Assembly (NCBI GenBank): GCA_003235365.1
Contig: QJWJ01000316.1
Location: 1 to 42,131 of the forward strand
DNA length: 42,131 bases
Direction of reading: 5' to 3'
Origin: Deltaproteobacteria bacterium
GTDB lineage: Bacteria > Myxococcota_A > Polyangia > Polyangiales > Polyangiaceae
The notes below the pieces were generated by a model. That model did not search any database. It saw only the letters and a list, made by a program, of their open reading frames with translations, and was not told where the DNA came from. The translations under genes were made by a program, and so were the position numbers. Below, piece by piece: positions 7,127 to 14,984 of the stretch (position 1 is its first letter; each line of letters starts with the position of its first letter).

Positions 7127-8556
7127 GCGTCGCTCCCGTCGCGTTCGGCGTCACCCGGGTCCGAGCCATTCTGCCTGCCGGCCTTGAGGCGCGCGCCGGA
7201 GTTGTCGGCATCGTTCGTCGGTTCTGCGGCGGTCGGCATGGGTTGTGCGGCGGCGGGCATCGGGCGACCAGGTACCATGCGCGTGCTCAGGGGTACGGGC
7301 TCGTCGGGCAGGTCGGGTGGCGGTGGTGGCGGGATCGACGGCGTTCGAGCGCCGCTGGGCATCGGGCGTGGCGGATCGCTGCGGGTTACCGGTCCGCTAC
7401 TGTCCGGGGAGGCGGCGGGGGACATGTGGCGAAGCGGCGTGCGCAGTGGATCCGAATTGGGCATGGCCGGGGGCGGGTTCGACGAGTTGCGCGGCGGTTC
7501 TTTGCCCTCGCTGCTCTTCTTCTTGCGCAGCGGGGCGGGGGCGCGCTGGGAGTCGACCTTCTCTTCCGGTTCGTCTTTGCGCTTGCGCAGCGGTGCCGGC
7601 TGTTCTTCGGAATGCGGTTCCCGCTTCTTGCGCAGCGGGGCGACTTCCTCCTTCTCGGCGGCAGGGCGGGCTGGCTTCTTGGACGTGAGCAGCGGTGGCG
7701 GCCGCTCGGTGACGCGCTTGAGCACACGACTCCACAAGGGCTTCTGGGTCTTGGGCGCGCTCTTCTTGCGCTTTTTCACGAACACCGCTTCGAGCGCAGC
7801 ACGTAGTTTGGGGCCGTCGAGGTTTGGAATGATGTTGCCGTTGAAACAGAAGCTGATCGACCCGCGCTCTTCGCTGACGACGATCACCACCGCATCCGTC
7901 TCTTCGGTGATGCCCATCGCCGCCCGGTGCCGAGAGCCGAAGCTCTCATCGGCGACTTTGCTTTCGGGCATCGGAAAGAACACGCCGGCTTTGGCAATGC
8001 GGAGATCGCGGATCACGACGGCACCGTCGTGCAGCTTGTTCATCGCTTCCGGGATGAACAAGCTCACCAGCAACTCGGGCGACACTGCAGCGTCGATGGC
8101 TTGTCCGGTGTTGCTCCCCACGAACTCGTCGAGGTTGGCGTCTTGCTCGAAGGTGATGATCGCGCCCGTGCGATGTCGCGCCAGCGTGGTGGCCGCTTCG
8201 ACGACGTTGTCGATCACTTTTGCTTCCAGTGTCTGCCCCGTTCCGAGTCGAGCTCTCGCGCCGACACGGATCAGACCACGACGAATGTCGTTCTGAAAGA
8301 CCACCACGCCGATCAGGATTGCGCTCTGAAGCACCGCGCTCAGGAGCGTCAGCACCGTGTTGAGGTGCAAGAACTGCGCGACCAGGTACAACACGAATAC
8401 CGCCGCCAAACCGAACACGATTTGGATGGCGCGCGTGCCCTTGAGCACCAGCGCGATGCGGTAGAAGATGTAGTAAGTGATCAGCAGATCGAGGCTGTCC
8501 CGTCCCAGCTCGTGCGGATCACGCGATCCCAGGTATTTCAGTACCTCTTCGAGCAC
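7123..8556 (-). CDS. cdaA: Diadenylate cyclase CdaA with long C-terminal extension
   Basis: Makes cyclic di-AMP from two ATP. The protein has 477 residues, far longer than usual CdaA (about 270). It has three membrane segments (about 23-39, 46-63, 68-88) and a DisA_N domain with the catalytic motifs DGA (177-179, in KLHDGAVVI) and RHR (209-211, in SRHRAAMG). Everything after about residue 260 is a Pro/Lys/Arg-rich extension of some 215 residues with three APLRK[KR][KR] repeats (bases 7621-7641, 7579-7596, 7518-7536). I chose the GTG at 8556, one base after the folP stop and preceded by AGGGGG; it gives the normal CdaA N-terminus (VLEEVLKYLG). A GTG at 8613, inside folP, would add 19 unrelated residues. 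It is co-transcribed with folP and cdaR. Confidence 0.93.
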   Translation of the reverse strand: MLEEVLKYLGSRDPHELGRDSLDLLITYYIFYRIALVLKGTRAIQIVFGLAAVFVLYLVAQFLHLNTVLTLLSAVLQSAILIGVVVFQNDIRRGLIRVGARARLGTGQTLEAKVIDNVVEAATTLARHRTGAIITFEQDANLDEFVGSNTGQAIDAAVSPELLVSLFIPEAMNKLHDGAVVIRDLRIAKAGVFFPMPESKVADESFGSRHRAAMGITEETDAVVIVVSEERGSISFCFNGNIIPNLDGPKLRAALEAVFVKKRKKSAPKTQKPLWSRVLKRVTERPPPLLTSKKPARPAAEKEEVAPLRKKREPHSEEQPAPLRKRKDEPEEKVDSQRAPAPLRKKKSSEGKEPPRNSSNPPPAMPNSDPLRTPLRHMSPAASPDSSGPVTRSDPPRPMPSGARTPSIPPPPPPDLPDEPVPLSTRMVPGRPMPAAAQPMPTAAEPTNDADNSGARLKAGRQNGSDPGDAERDGSDA

Positions 8557-8557
8557 C

Positions 8558-9505
8558 TCAACCCCCTGCCGCGCTGGGACGGCCGGGCGCGGGCGCTGCC
8601 CCGTCGTGCGCACGAATGGCGGCCCAAACGCCGATTGCCTGACGCACCTCGGCGACGTCGTGAACGCGCAACACGTCAGCGCCGTTCTCGGCGCTCAGCA
8701 GGCAGGCCGCAATCGTGCCACCGAGGCGTTCGGAGGCGCTGCTGCCGTCGATGTCGGCGATGAACGACTTGCGACTCGGACCACTGAGGATACCCACACC
8801 CAGCGACGTGAACTCGCGCAGGCGCGACAACAGCTCGAAGCAGTGGCGTGCGTTCTTCGCGAACCCGATGCCCGGGTCGAAGATCAACTTTTCTTTTCTC
8901 ACTCCCGCGCGCATCGCCGTTTCCGCAGCCCGGCCCCAGTCTGCCAAGACGTCCTGTACGATATCCGCGTAGTCGTCATCAGGCCATTGGGAAAAACCGG
9001 CCATTTGAGACATGGGTACGCGGCTGTGCGTGATCACCAAGAACGCGTGGTGCTCAGCTGCAACGGCAGCCAGCTCTGGGTCGCGCAGGCACGAAACGTC
9101 GTTGATCATGTGGGCGCCACGCGCCAGACAGGCAGCGGCCACCTCGGTGTTCATCGTGTCGACCGATACGAATGCGCCGCGGTCCAGAGCATGCTCCAGC
9201 GCCGTGCTCAGTCGAGTGAGTTGCTCCCGTGCTGCCACTTCAGGGCTGCCGGGTTTGGTCGACTCGGCCCCGATGTCGACGATGTCTGCGCCGGCCTCGA
9301 GCACTTGGTCGACGCGCAGCCGGGCCTCCTCGGGGGACAGGTACCGACCTCCGTCGAAGAAGGAGTCCGGCGTCACGTTGACCACACCCATCAACAGCGG
9401 CGGCTTTGCCGTTCCGAACGCTTCGAGACGCTGCCGCACATGGTTCACCTTCGCTGCGCTACCAGTCGTGTGACACGCGAGCAATAGTTGGGTTTCAGTA
9501 CGCAT
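8558..9505 (-). CDS. folP: Dihydropteroate synthase
   Basis: Joins p-aminobenzoate to dihydropterin pyrophosphate in folate synthesis; cytoplasmic TIM barrel and sulfonamide target. The 315 residues contain the family signatures MGVVNVTPDSFFDGG (pterin/pyrophosphate loop), DIGAESTKPG, FVSVDTMN, INDVS, FDPGIGF and SGPSRKSF, and end with RVHDV. I chose the ATG at 9505 (MRTETQLL); a GTG at 9574 would extend into the shared intergenic region. It is first in the folP-cdaA-cdaR run. folP next to cdaA is seen in several bacterial groups and is likely only genomic linkage. Confidence 0.96.
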   Translation of the reverse strand: MRTETQLLLACHTTGSAAKVNHVRQRLEAFGTAKPPLLMGVVNVTPDSFFDGGRYLSPEEARLRVDQVLEAGADIVDIGAESTKPGSPEVAAREQLTRLSTALEHALDRGAFVSVDTMNTEVAAACLARGAHMINDVSCLRDPELAAVAAEHHAFLVITHSRVPMSQMAGFSQWPDDDYADIVQDVLADWGRAAETAMRAGVRKEKLIFDPGIGFAKNARHCFELLSRLREFTSLGVGILSGPSRKSFIADIDGSSASERLGGTIAACLLSAENGADVLRVHDVAEVRQAIGVWAAIRAHDGAAPAPGRPSAAGG

Positions 9506-9578
9506 ATTCAGTGCTTGGGAGCAGGTGGGTCGGACGACCAAATGTTCGTGACCCGGTGCGCACCCCGGCGGCACTTAA

Positions 9579-9650
9579 GGGGTCTTGCTTGCCGGTCGCA
9601 TCGGGCAGCTGTAGTTTGCCATTGGTTGCCCCACGACCGGCAACCACCCC
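9579..9650 (+). promoter_or_regulatory. Multi-tier inverted repeat in the pgpH leader / folP-pgpH divergent region
   Basis: The core is a perfect 10-bp inverted repeat, TTGCCGGTCG (9589-9598) and CGACCGGCAA (9634-9643). Inside it GGGCA (9603-9607) pairs with TGCCC (9627-9631), and outside it GGGG (9579-9582) can pair with CCCC (9647-9650). The element ends 17 bases before the pgpH ATG and just before the purine-rich AAAAGAGAA. As RNA it would fold into one long interrupted hairpin in the pgpH 5' leader; as DNA it could be an operator serving both directions. It does not resemble the ydaO cyclic di-AMP riboswitch as I know it. A regulatory role is inferred. Confidence 0.45.
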
Positions 9651-9667
9651 CAAAAGAGAACCTCCGA

Positions 9668-11440
9668 ATGCGCACGCGGGTCAAAGCTGGCTGGGCCTCG
9701 GGACTCATGCTGAGCGTGGTGGGGGCCACGTTCTTCACGATAGTCCACTTTTCTGACGGTTTCGTAGAGGCGACGCGCCCGGTGTTCGGGCAGAAGGCGC
9801 CGGTCTCCATACGGGTACCGTACGGCGCCGTTCACCAACCGCGTGGCGGGTCCGCCTACTACGACAAGCACCACAACTTCGTGCCCATCGGCACGCTGCT
9901 TCAAGCAGACGACGTCGCCCATCAGAAGGCCGTCGCCTACGAGCAGTCACGCCGGCCGCCCACGCTCATGCGCATGGCGGGTGAATGGATTCTGCTTTTT
10001 ACCCTTTGTATCTCCTTGACCACGTATCTGCGTCGGTTCGGGCAGAACAGACTCAAGCTGCTGCGAGTTCAGAGCGGCTTGATGGTGATGCTCGGCGGCG
10101 TGTTCGTGCTCACCAAGCTTCAGTTGTTGTTCTCGCAACTGTCGGAGTTCTGGATCCCGATAGCGGTCGTCCCGCTGTGGGTAGCGACGAGTTTCGACCG
10201 GCGCACTGCACTCGTCGTCACGGTGGTGACCTCGTTCGTCGTCGCGTCGCTGTTGCGCTTCGATTTGCTGGTGCTGTCGGTCATGTTGGCTCACGGCATC
10301 GGTTCGATCCTGCTCTTCTTGGATCGACGTCACACCCGCTCGATGTGGGTGTCCGGTGCACTTGCAGGCATCAGCTCCGCCGGTATCCTCGTGGCGATGA
10401 TGCTCACGCTCGAGGGGCGTTTCGACGTGTCGGCTGATTTGTTGGCCGGTGGTGCGTCAAGACTGCTCGGTTGCGTGGGTGGCGGCGTACTGGCTGGAGC
10501 TCTGGGGGCGCTCCTGCGCTCGCCTGCCGAACGCCTGCTCGGACACGTACCGCGCGAACGCTTGCACGATCTCACCGACTTGGAAGAGCCGCTGCTCAAG
10601 CACATGGCCCAGCACGCACCCGGTTCGTGGGAGCACTCGCGCGCGATGGCCAATCTCGCAGAGCAGGCCGCGAGCGCGATCGGCGTCGATGCGCTGCTGG
10701 TTCGAGTGGGCGCGTACTACCACGATCTCGGCAAGTCGGTTCGCCCCAAGTACTTCGTGGAGAATCTGACCCACGGCGAGAAGTCCCCCCACGACGCTTT
10801 GTCTCCTCAGGAGAGCGCACAGGTCATCCGCGCGCACGTGGAGGAAGGCACCAAGATCCTGCGTGACGGTGGCATTCCCGAACCCGTCGTGGAATTTGCC
10901 TACACCCATCACGGCACACAACTCGTCGAGTTCTTCTGGAACCGTTGCAAGGAGCGTGGGAACCCCGACGGTCTGACCGAAGAGGATTTTCGCTATCCGG
11001 GCATGAAGCCGCAGACGAAAGAGACGGCGATCCTGATGCTGGTCGACTCCATCGAGGCGGCATCGCGTACCGTCGACCCACCCGATCGGCAACAGTTCGA
11101 GACGATGATTCAGCGCATCGTGTTCACGAAGCTGCAGTCGGGACAGCTCGACGAGTCCGGCCTGTCCATGGAGGATTTGAACGTCATCGTCAGCCGCATG
11201 GCGGATACGTTGGTGAACATGCACCATCACCGCATCAAGTACCCGTGGCAGGCCAAACAGGCGGAAGAGTTCGGCGTTCCCTCCACGGCCGTCTCGGACA
11301 TGCCACCGCCGCTGGAGAAGAAATCTGCTGAACGACCCAAGGCCCCTGCGGCGGTCTCCGACAGCGCCAAAGACACTCGAAACGAGCGCGACAAGCCGAG
11401 CGGGACGGAGACCAGAATCGTCCCCCTTCGCCGCTCTTAG
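9668..11440 (+). CDS. pgpH: PgpH-type 7TM-HD cyclic di-AMP phosphodiesterase
   Basis: Hydrolyses cyclic di-AMP to pApA. The protein has 590 residues: first membrane helix (about 8-27), a short extracytoplasmic segment (about 30-100), a block of further membrane helices (about 105-285), then a cytoplasmic HD domain (about 300-530). Metal ligands are intact: H323 (SWEHSRAM), H352-D353 (YYHDLGK), H390 (IRAHVEEG), H414/H415 (YTHHGTQ) and D460 (LMLVDSIEA); the NLTHGEKSPHDAL insert is typical of this HD subtype. The extracytoplasmic part is only about 70 residues, against over 200 in Firmicute PgpH. The tail is disordered and ends IVPLRRS. I chose the ATG at 9668 after AAAAGAGAA; the frame open from 9488 is mere read-through. 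Its position divergent from cdaA supports the function. Confidence 0.9.
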   Translation: MRTRVKAGWASGLMLSVVGATFFTIVHFSDGFVEATRPVFGQKAPVSIRVPYGAVHQPRGGSAYYDKHHNFVPIGTLLQADDVAHQKAVAYEQSRRPPTLMRMAGEWILLFTLCISLTTYLRRFGQNRLKLLRVQSGLMVMLGGVFVLTKLQLLFSQLSEFWIPIAVVPLWVATSFDRRTALVVTVVTSFVVASLLRFDLLVLSVMLAHGIGSILLFLDRRHTRSMWVSGALAGISSAGILVAMMLTLEGRFDVSADLLAGGASRLLGCVGGGVLAGALGALLRSPAERLLGHVPRERLHDLTDLEEPLLKHMAQHAPGSWEHSRAMANLAEQAASAIGVDALLVRVGAYYHDLGKSVRPKYFVENLTHGEKSPHDALSPQESAQVIRAHVEEGTKILRDGGIPEPVVEFAYTHHGTQLVEFFWNRCKERGNPDGLTEEDFRYPGMKPQTKETAILMLVDSIEAASRTVDPPDRQQFETMIQRIVFTKLQSGQLDESGLSMEDLNVIVSRMADTLVNMHHHRIKYPWQAKQAEEFGVPSTAVSDMPPPLEKKSAERPKAPAAVSDSAKDTRNERDKPSGTETRIVPLRRS

Positions 11441-11506
11441 CGGCAGTGCGGGCGAGGCTCGAAGACGCCAGCGCGCGCTCAACCCCACCGGCGGGGCACG
11501 TCGGCG

Positions 11507-12388
11507 TCAGACGACGACGTCCACGACCCAGCGACGACTTCCCCAATGTGCAAACCAGGCGCCGACGTTCGCCTCGATGTCGTCCTTGGTCTCTGGGTGC
11601 CGCTCTGCCGCGCGTTCACACGCTGCGCTGAGTCGTTCGCCTTCTGCCAATGCTTCGAGGATGGCGAATGGCGCATCGCCAATCGATTCGTAGCGAAGCA
11701 CCCGGGTCGGATCGCGGTACAAGGCGAGATTGTGCGGCTTCTCGTCTGGGATCTCGATGGCGCTGGTCGAATTGCTCGCCGACTGCGCGGCGCTTCTGAG
11801 TCGCTTGCGTAGCTGGGCTACCGGGTAGTTGACGCGTAGCAAGCGCAGCGCGGGGCTCAGTGTGATCCGCGCGCTGGGCCACGCGTCTTCGGGGATCGCA
11901 GCCAACTCGTTCGGATCGAGGGGGGAGGGCTCCGCTGCGTCGAACAGTTCGGTGTAAGCCCACTCCAGGCGAGCCATGTCCGTGCACAGCGCGCGGTGGG
12001 GGGTTTGGGGTCGGGCGGCGACGTGCTCGGCGAGATCCTGGCCGAGATCGCGCAGAGTCCAGCTATCGATTGGAACGGTCGTCAGGTAGCTTTCGATCAA
12101 GGTTTCCCACTCGCGTTGACCCAGGATACCGCTGAGCCCCGGGTAATCTTCGAGCAGCGAGCTCGTATGCCGCAGCCAGAACTGCCGGCGATAGATCTCG
12201 AGGGTCTCTTCGGGGGTCAGTCGCTCGTTGCCTGTCAGCAACTGGCGCGCGGTCTCGGACGCGTCGGGGGTCTTGTCGATGCGGCGTAGTCCGCGCAGCG
12301 ACGCCGCGATGACGCTTTGAGCGTCGCGAAGGGTCGAGGGAGCGGGTTCGCCGAATTCGAGCGGGGATTCGTTCGACTCGCTCTTCAC
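11507..12388 (-). CDS. bufC: DUF2063 / BufC-HvfC family protein
   Basis: Protein of 293 residues. It begins with the family's N-terminal helical domain (about residues 20-115): LLTGNERLTPEETLEIYRRQ, FWLRHTSSLLEDYPGL and WETLIESYL, followed by SWTLRDLGQDLAEHV. The C-terminal half is a more variable domain. DUF2063 proteins partner DUF692 enzymes (BufB/HvfB/MbnB) in oxidative modification of cysteine-containing peptides (bufferins, methanobactin-like pathways). Here its ATG overlaps the stop of the DUF692 gene (ATGA, 12385-12388), so the two are translationally coupled. No precursor peptide gene is visible next to them, so its substrate is unknown. Confidence 0.8.
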   Translation of the reverse strand: MKSESNESPLEFGEPAPSTLRDAQSVIAASLRGLRRIDKTPDASETARQLLTGNERLTPEETLEIYRRQFWLRHTSSLLEDYPGLSGILGQREWETLIESYLTTVPIDSWTLRDLGQDLAEHVAARPQTPHRALCTDMARLEWAYTELFDAAEPSPLDPNELAAIPEDAWPSARITLSPALRLLRVNYPVAQLRKRLRSAAQSASNSTSAIEIPDEKPHNLALYRDPTRVLRYESIGDAPFAILEALAEGERLSAACERAAERHPETKDDIEANVGAWFAHWGSRRWVVDVVV

Positions 12389-13374
12389 GGCGCTGCCTCG
12401 ATTGCGGCTGCGCCGTGTTCACGCGGCCCGCCCTGTTGCCAGCCGGCTGCGTGGGTCGACGCCTCGACGGGGGTCGGGATCAGCGATTGACCGAGCGCGA
12501 AGCTAGGCGCCCGTGGATCAGCTTGCCGAGCTGCTCGTCGTTCGAGCCCCTGGTTCCTCACCCCGCGCGCCCTTTCCGCCAGGGCTTGCAGCACGGCGAA
12601 CTCCGGGATCTCGTCGTCCCACTCAATCAGCGTAGAGACCGGACCGCACAGCTCGATCGCGCCGCGATACAGATCCCACACGGGTTCGATCACGTTGCCG
12701 TTGTGGGTGTCGATGATGTACTTGCCGAGATTCGTGTGACCAGCCAGGTGGATCTGTACCACTCGCTCGTGGGGTACGTTTCGGATGAACTCGTACGCGT
12801 CGAAACCGTGGTTGTACGCCGAGACGTAGACGTTGTTCACGTCGAACATCAGCCCGATGTCGGCGCGTTCACACACTTCACTGACGAATTGCCATTCGCT
12901 CATCTCACTGCTCGAGTAAGCCATGTAGCTCGAGGTGTTTTCGAGGGCGAAGGGCACTTCCAGATAATCTTGAATGCGCTTGGCGCGTTCGACGAGTAAG
13001 TCGACGACTTGGCGGGTGTATGGCAGAGGCAACAGGTCATGAACGTTGTTGCCGCTCGTGCCTGTCCAGCAGAAGTGATCGCTGAGCCAGGCAGGGCGCA
13101 CGCGACGTACGAGGTGTTTGAGCCGCTGCAGGTACGCCTGGTTCGGTGGCTCGGGACCGCCGATGTTCAACGATACGCCGTGTTGAATGACCGGGTAGGA
13201 TTCCAGTACCCGGTCGAGGTGGTAGAGTGGTTTGCCGCCGTCGACCATGAAGTTTTCGCTGATGACTTCGAAGAAGTCGATGGCGGGTCGTTCTTCGATG
13301 ACCGTGCGGTAGTGCGGAACGCGAAGTCCCACGCCAACCCCCAGATCCGGCACCGTCCAGCTCGGGCGTGACAT
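12385..13374 (-). CDS. bufB: DUF692 / BufB-MbnB family multinuclear iron enzyme
   Basis: Protein of 329 residues with a TIM-barrel DUF692 fold. Likely iron-ligand motifs are in order: FFEVISENFM (E37/E40), QHGVSLNIGG (H65), LSDHFCW (D99, H100), ALENTSSY (E145), LMFDVNNVYVSAYNH (D178, N180), QIHLAGH (H209), DTHNG (D222, H224) and IEWDDEIP (E251, D254). Family members use two or three iron ions and oxygen to modify peptide cysteines. I chose the ATG at 13374 (MSRPSWTVPDLGVGVGLR); a longer GTG frame from 13425 adds an Arg/Pro-rich leader. It is coupled to the DUF2063 gene. The C-terminal 60 residues are low-complexity. The absence of a bufA gene nearby is notable. Confidence 0.87.
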   Translation of the reverse strand: MSRPSWTVPDLGVGVGLRVPHYRTVIEERPAIDFFEVISENFMVDGGKPLYHLDRVLESYPVIQHGVSLNIGGPEPPNQAYLQRLKHLVRRVRPAWLSDHFCWTGTSGNNVHDLLPLPYTRQVVDLLVERAKRIQDYLEVPFALENTSSYMAYSSSEMSEWQFVSEVCERADIGLMFDVNNVYVSAYNHGFDAYEFIRNVPHERVVQIHLAGHTNLGKYIIDTHNGNVIEPVWDLYRGAIELCGPVSTLIEWDDEIPEFAVLQALAERARGVRNQGLERRAARQADPRAPSFALGQSLIPTPVEASTHAAGWQQGGPREHGAAAIEAAP

Positions 13375-13445
13375 GTCGACGAATACTACCGGGGCCCGCG
13401 GAGGGTTACACCGGCGCAGCCGCAAATGCGCCCGCGCCGCGAGTT

Positions 13446-13580
13446 TTGCGCGAAACGCGGGCGACGGCCGACCGTTCGCTTCGCATCGGTTGGCTCCAGG
13501 GCGTGAAGGCGCGCGTCCCGACCGGATTGCAGGCGCTGGTCACCCAGACCCTTGAGATCCTCCGCAAGTGCGGCATGTAG
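13446..13580 (+). CDS. Possible 44-residue small protein upstream of pepP
   Basis: A short frame, TTG at 13446 to TAG at 13578-13580, encodes 44 residues ending VTQTLEILRKCGM. From about 13480 the third codon positions are almost all G or C and the peptide looks like a real helical segment (LQALVTQTLEILRK). It ends six bases before the pepP ATG. The start is uncertain (the frame is open from 13368) and I see no clear ribosome binding site. It could be a small gene, a remnant of a longer one, or chance. No family is recognised. Confidence 0.3.
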   Translation: MRETRATADRSLRIGWLQGVKARVPTGLQALVTQTLEILRKCGM

Positions 13581-13586
13581 CAAACC

Positions 13587-14954
13587 ATGTGGTCCGAGCC
13601 ATCCCCTGCCGAATGTTTCGTCGAGCGGCGCCGCCGCCTCGCAACGCGCCTTCACGGGCCGTGCGTGCTGGGGTCGGGCATCGCCCGTGTGCGCAACTTC
13701 GAGGGGAACCGGTTCGCATTTCGCGCGGAGAGTCATTTTCTGTATTTCGTTGGACGTCACATCGAAGAGGCGTTGCTCGTGTTCGACGCGGGGACGGTGA
13801 CTCTGTTCGTGGAGCCGCCCGATCCTGACGATGCGCTGTGGCACGGTCCCGAGCCCTCGCTGGAGGAACTCGCCGAACAGCTGCAGCTCGACGTTCGCCC
13901 GATCGACGAGTTTTCCGTGCCGCAGGGCGCCGCGACGTTGCCGCCCGGTGACGTGGAGAGCTCGCTGTGGCTCGAAGAGGTGCTCGGCCGCGCCGTCGAA
14001 GCGGGCAACGTCGCCGCCAACGAGCTGGACGTCGAGCTGGCCCGGGTGATGGTGGAGGTGCGGCTGCGCCACGACTCGGCCGCGCTGAATCAGATGAGTC
14101 AGGCGGCAGCGGTCACTGCACGCGCTCACCGTTCGGGGATGGTCGCCACACGTCCGGGGCGGCGTGAAGCGCAGGTGCGCGCCGCCATCGAAGCGGAGAT
14201 GACCGCGTGTGGAATGATCCCCGCTTACAATTCCATCGTCACCGTGCACGGTGAGGTCTTGCACCACGGCTCATCGACGCATCTGATGAACGCAGGTGAT
14301 CTGTTGCTCGTCGACGCCGGAGCCGAGAGTGCCGAGGGGTGGGCGAGCGACGTCACTCGCACCTGGCCCGTCAGTGGCAAGTACTCCGGGGTGCAGGCGG
14401 AAGTTTACGATGCCGTGCTGGCGTCGCAGCTGGCGGCGATCGCAATGTGTCGGCCGGGCGTGCGCTTTAGGGACGTGCACCGCCGGGCCGCCGAGGTGCT
14501 CGTCAGTGGCCTGTGCGAAATCGGATTGCTGCGAGGAAGCCCGAGCTCGTTGCTCGAGCGCGGTGCGGGTTCGGTATTTTTCCCACATGGTATCGGACAC
14601 TTACTGGGTCTCGACGTGCACGACATGGAGGATCTCGGTGATCTGGCTGGTTACGCGCCGGGAAGACAGCGCAGCGACGAACCGGCGGAGCGGTATCTGC
14701 GTCTCGATCGCGATCTGGAGCCGGGCATGGTGGTCACCATCGAACCGGGCTTCTACCGGATTGGTCACTTGCTCGGCGGGCCGCCGTTCGCGGCCATCGC
14801 CGACGCGGTCGACGGCGACAAGCTGGCCGCTCTGTCACACGTGCGCGGCATCCGAATCGAGGATGACGTCTTGATCACCGAAGACGGCCACCACGTGCTC
14901 AGTGCCGACGTGCCCAAGCAGCGAGCCGACGTGGAAGCCGCGATCGCAGGCTGA
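13587..14954 (+). CDS. pepP: Xaa-Pro aminopeptidase (aminopeptidase P)
   Basis: Removes an N-terminal residue that precedes proline; a cytoplasmic dimetal enzyme of peptidase family M24B. The 455 residues comprise an N-terminal creatinase-like domain (about 1-165; FLYFVGRHIEEA) and a C-terminal pita-bread catalytic domain (about 170-440). The five metal ligands are D243 (LLVDAGAE), D255 (ASDVTRTWP), H338 (FPHGIGHLLGLDVHD), E386 (TIEPGFY) and E425 (GIRIEDD). Length matches the family. The ATG at 13587 has no strong ribosome binding site. It converges on namZ with a 14-base gap. Confidence 0.95.
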   Translation: MWSEPSPAECFVERRRRLATRLHGPCVLGSGIARVRNFEGNRFAFRAESHFLYFVGRHIEEALLVFDAGTVTLFVEPPDPDDALWHGPEPSLEELAEQLQLDVRPIDEFSVPQGAATLPPGDVESSLWLEEVLGRAVEAGNVAANELDVELARVMVEVRLRHDSAALNQMSQAAAVTARAHRSGMVATRPGRREAQVRAAIEAEMTACGMIPAYNSIVTVHGEVLHHGSSTHLMNAGDLLLVDAGAESAEGWASDVTRTWPVSGKYSGVQAEVYDAVLASQLAAIAMCRPGVRFRDVHRRAAEVLVSGLCEIGLLRGSPSSLLERGAGSVFFPHGIGHLLGLDVHDMEDLGDLAGYAPGRQRSDEPAERYLRLDRDLEPGMVVTIEPGFYRIGHLLGGPPFAAIADAVDGDKLAALSHVRGIRIEDDVLITEDGHHVLSADVPKQRADVEAAIAG

Positions 14955-14968
14955 CCAGTGCCTGTTCC

Positions 14969-14984
14969 TCAGGCGCTTGCCTGA
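14969..14984. terminator. Small hairpin between convergent pepP and namZ
   Basis: A perfect 6-bp stem, TCAGGC / GCCTGA, with loop GCTT lies just after pepP and includes the namZ stop codon. No T-run follows. It may help end transcription from both sides; the evidence is structural only. Confidence 0.3.

Noticed and set aside
9488..9667. Upstream extension of pgpH
   Set aside because: The residues do not look like a protein, the extension covers the divergent promoter and inverted repeat, and a good start with a purine-rich site exists at 9668.
10457..11488. 343-residue minus-strand open frame within pgpH
   Set aside because: Antisense shadow; the HD-domain motifs prove the plus-strand frame.
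11483..11496. CCCC-ACCGGC-GGGG hairpin between pgpH and bufC as a terminator
   Set aside because: Only 4 bp of stem and no T-run; not distinguishable from chance in GC-rich DNA.
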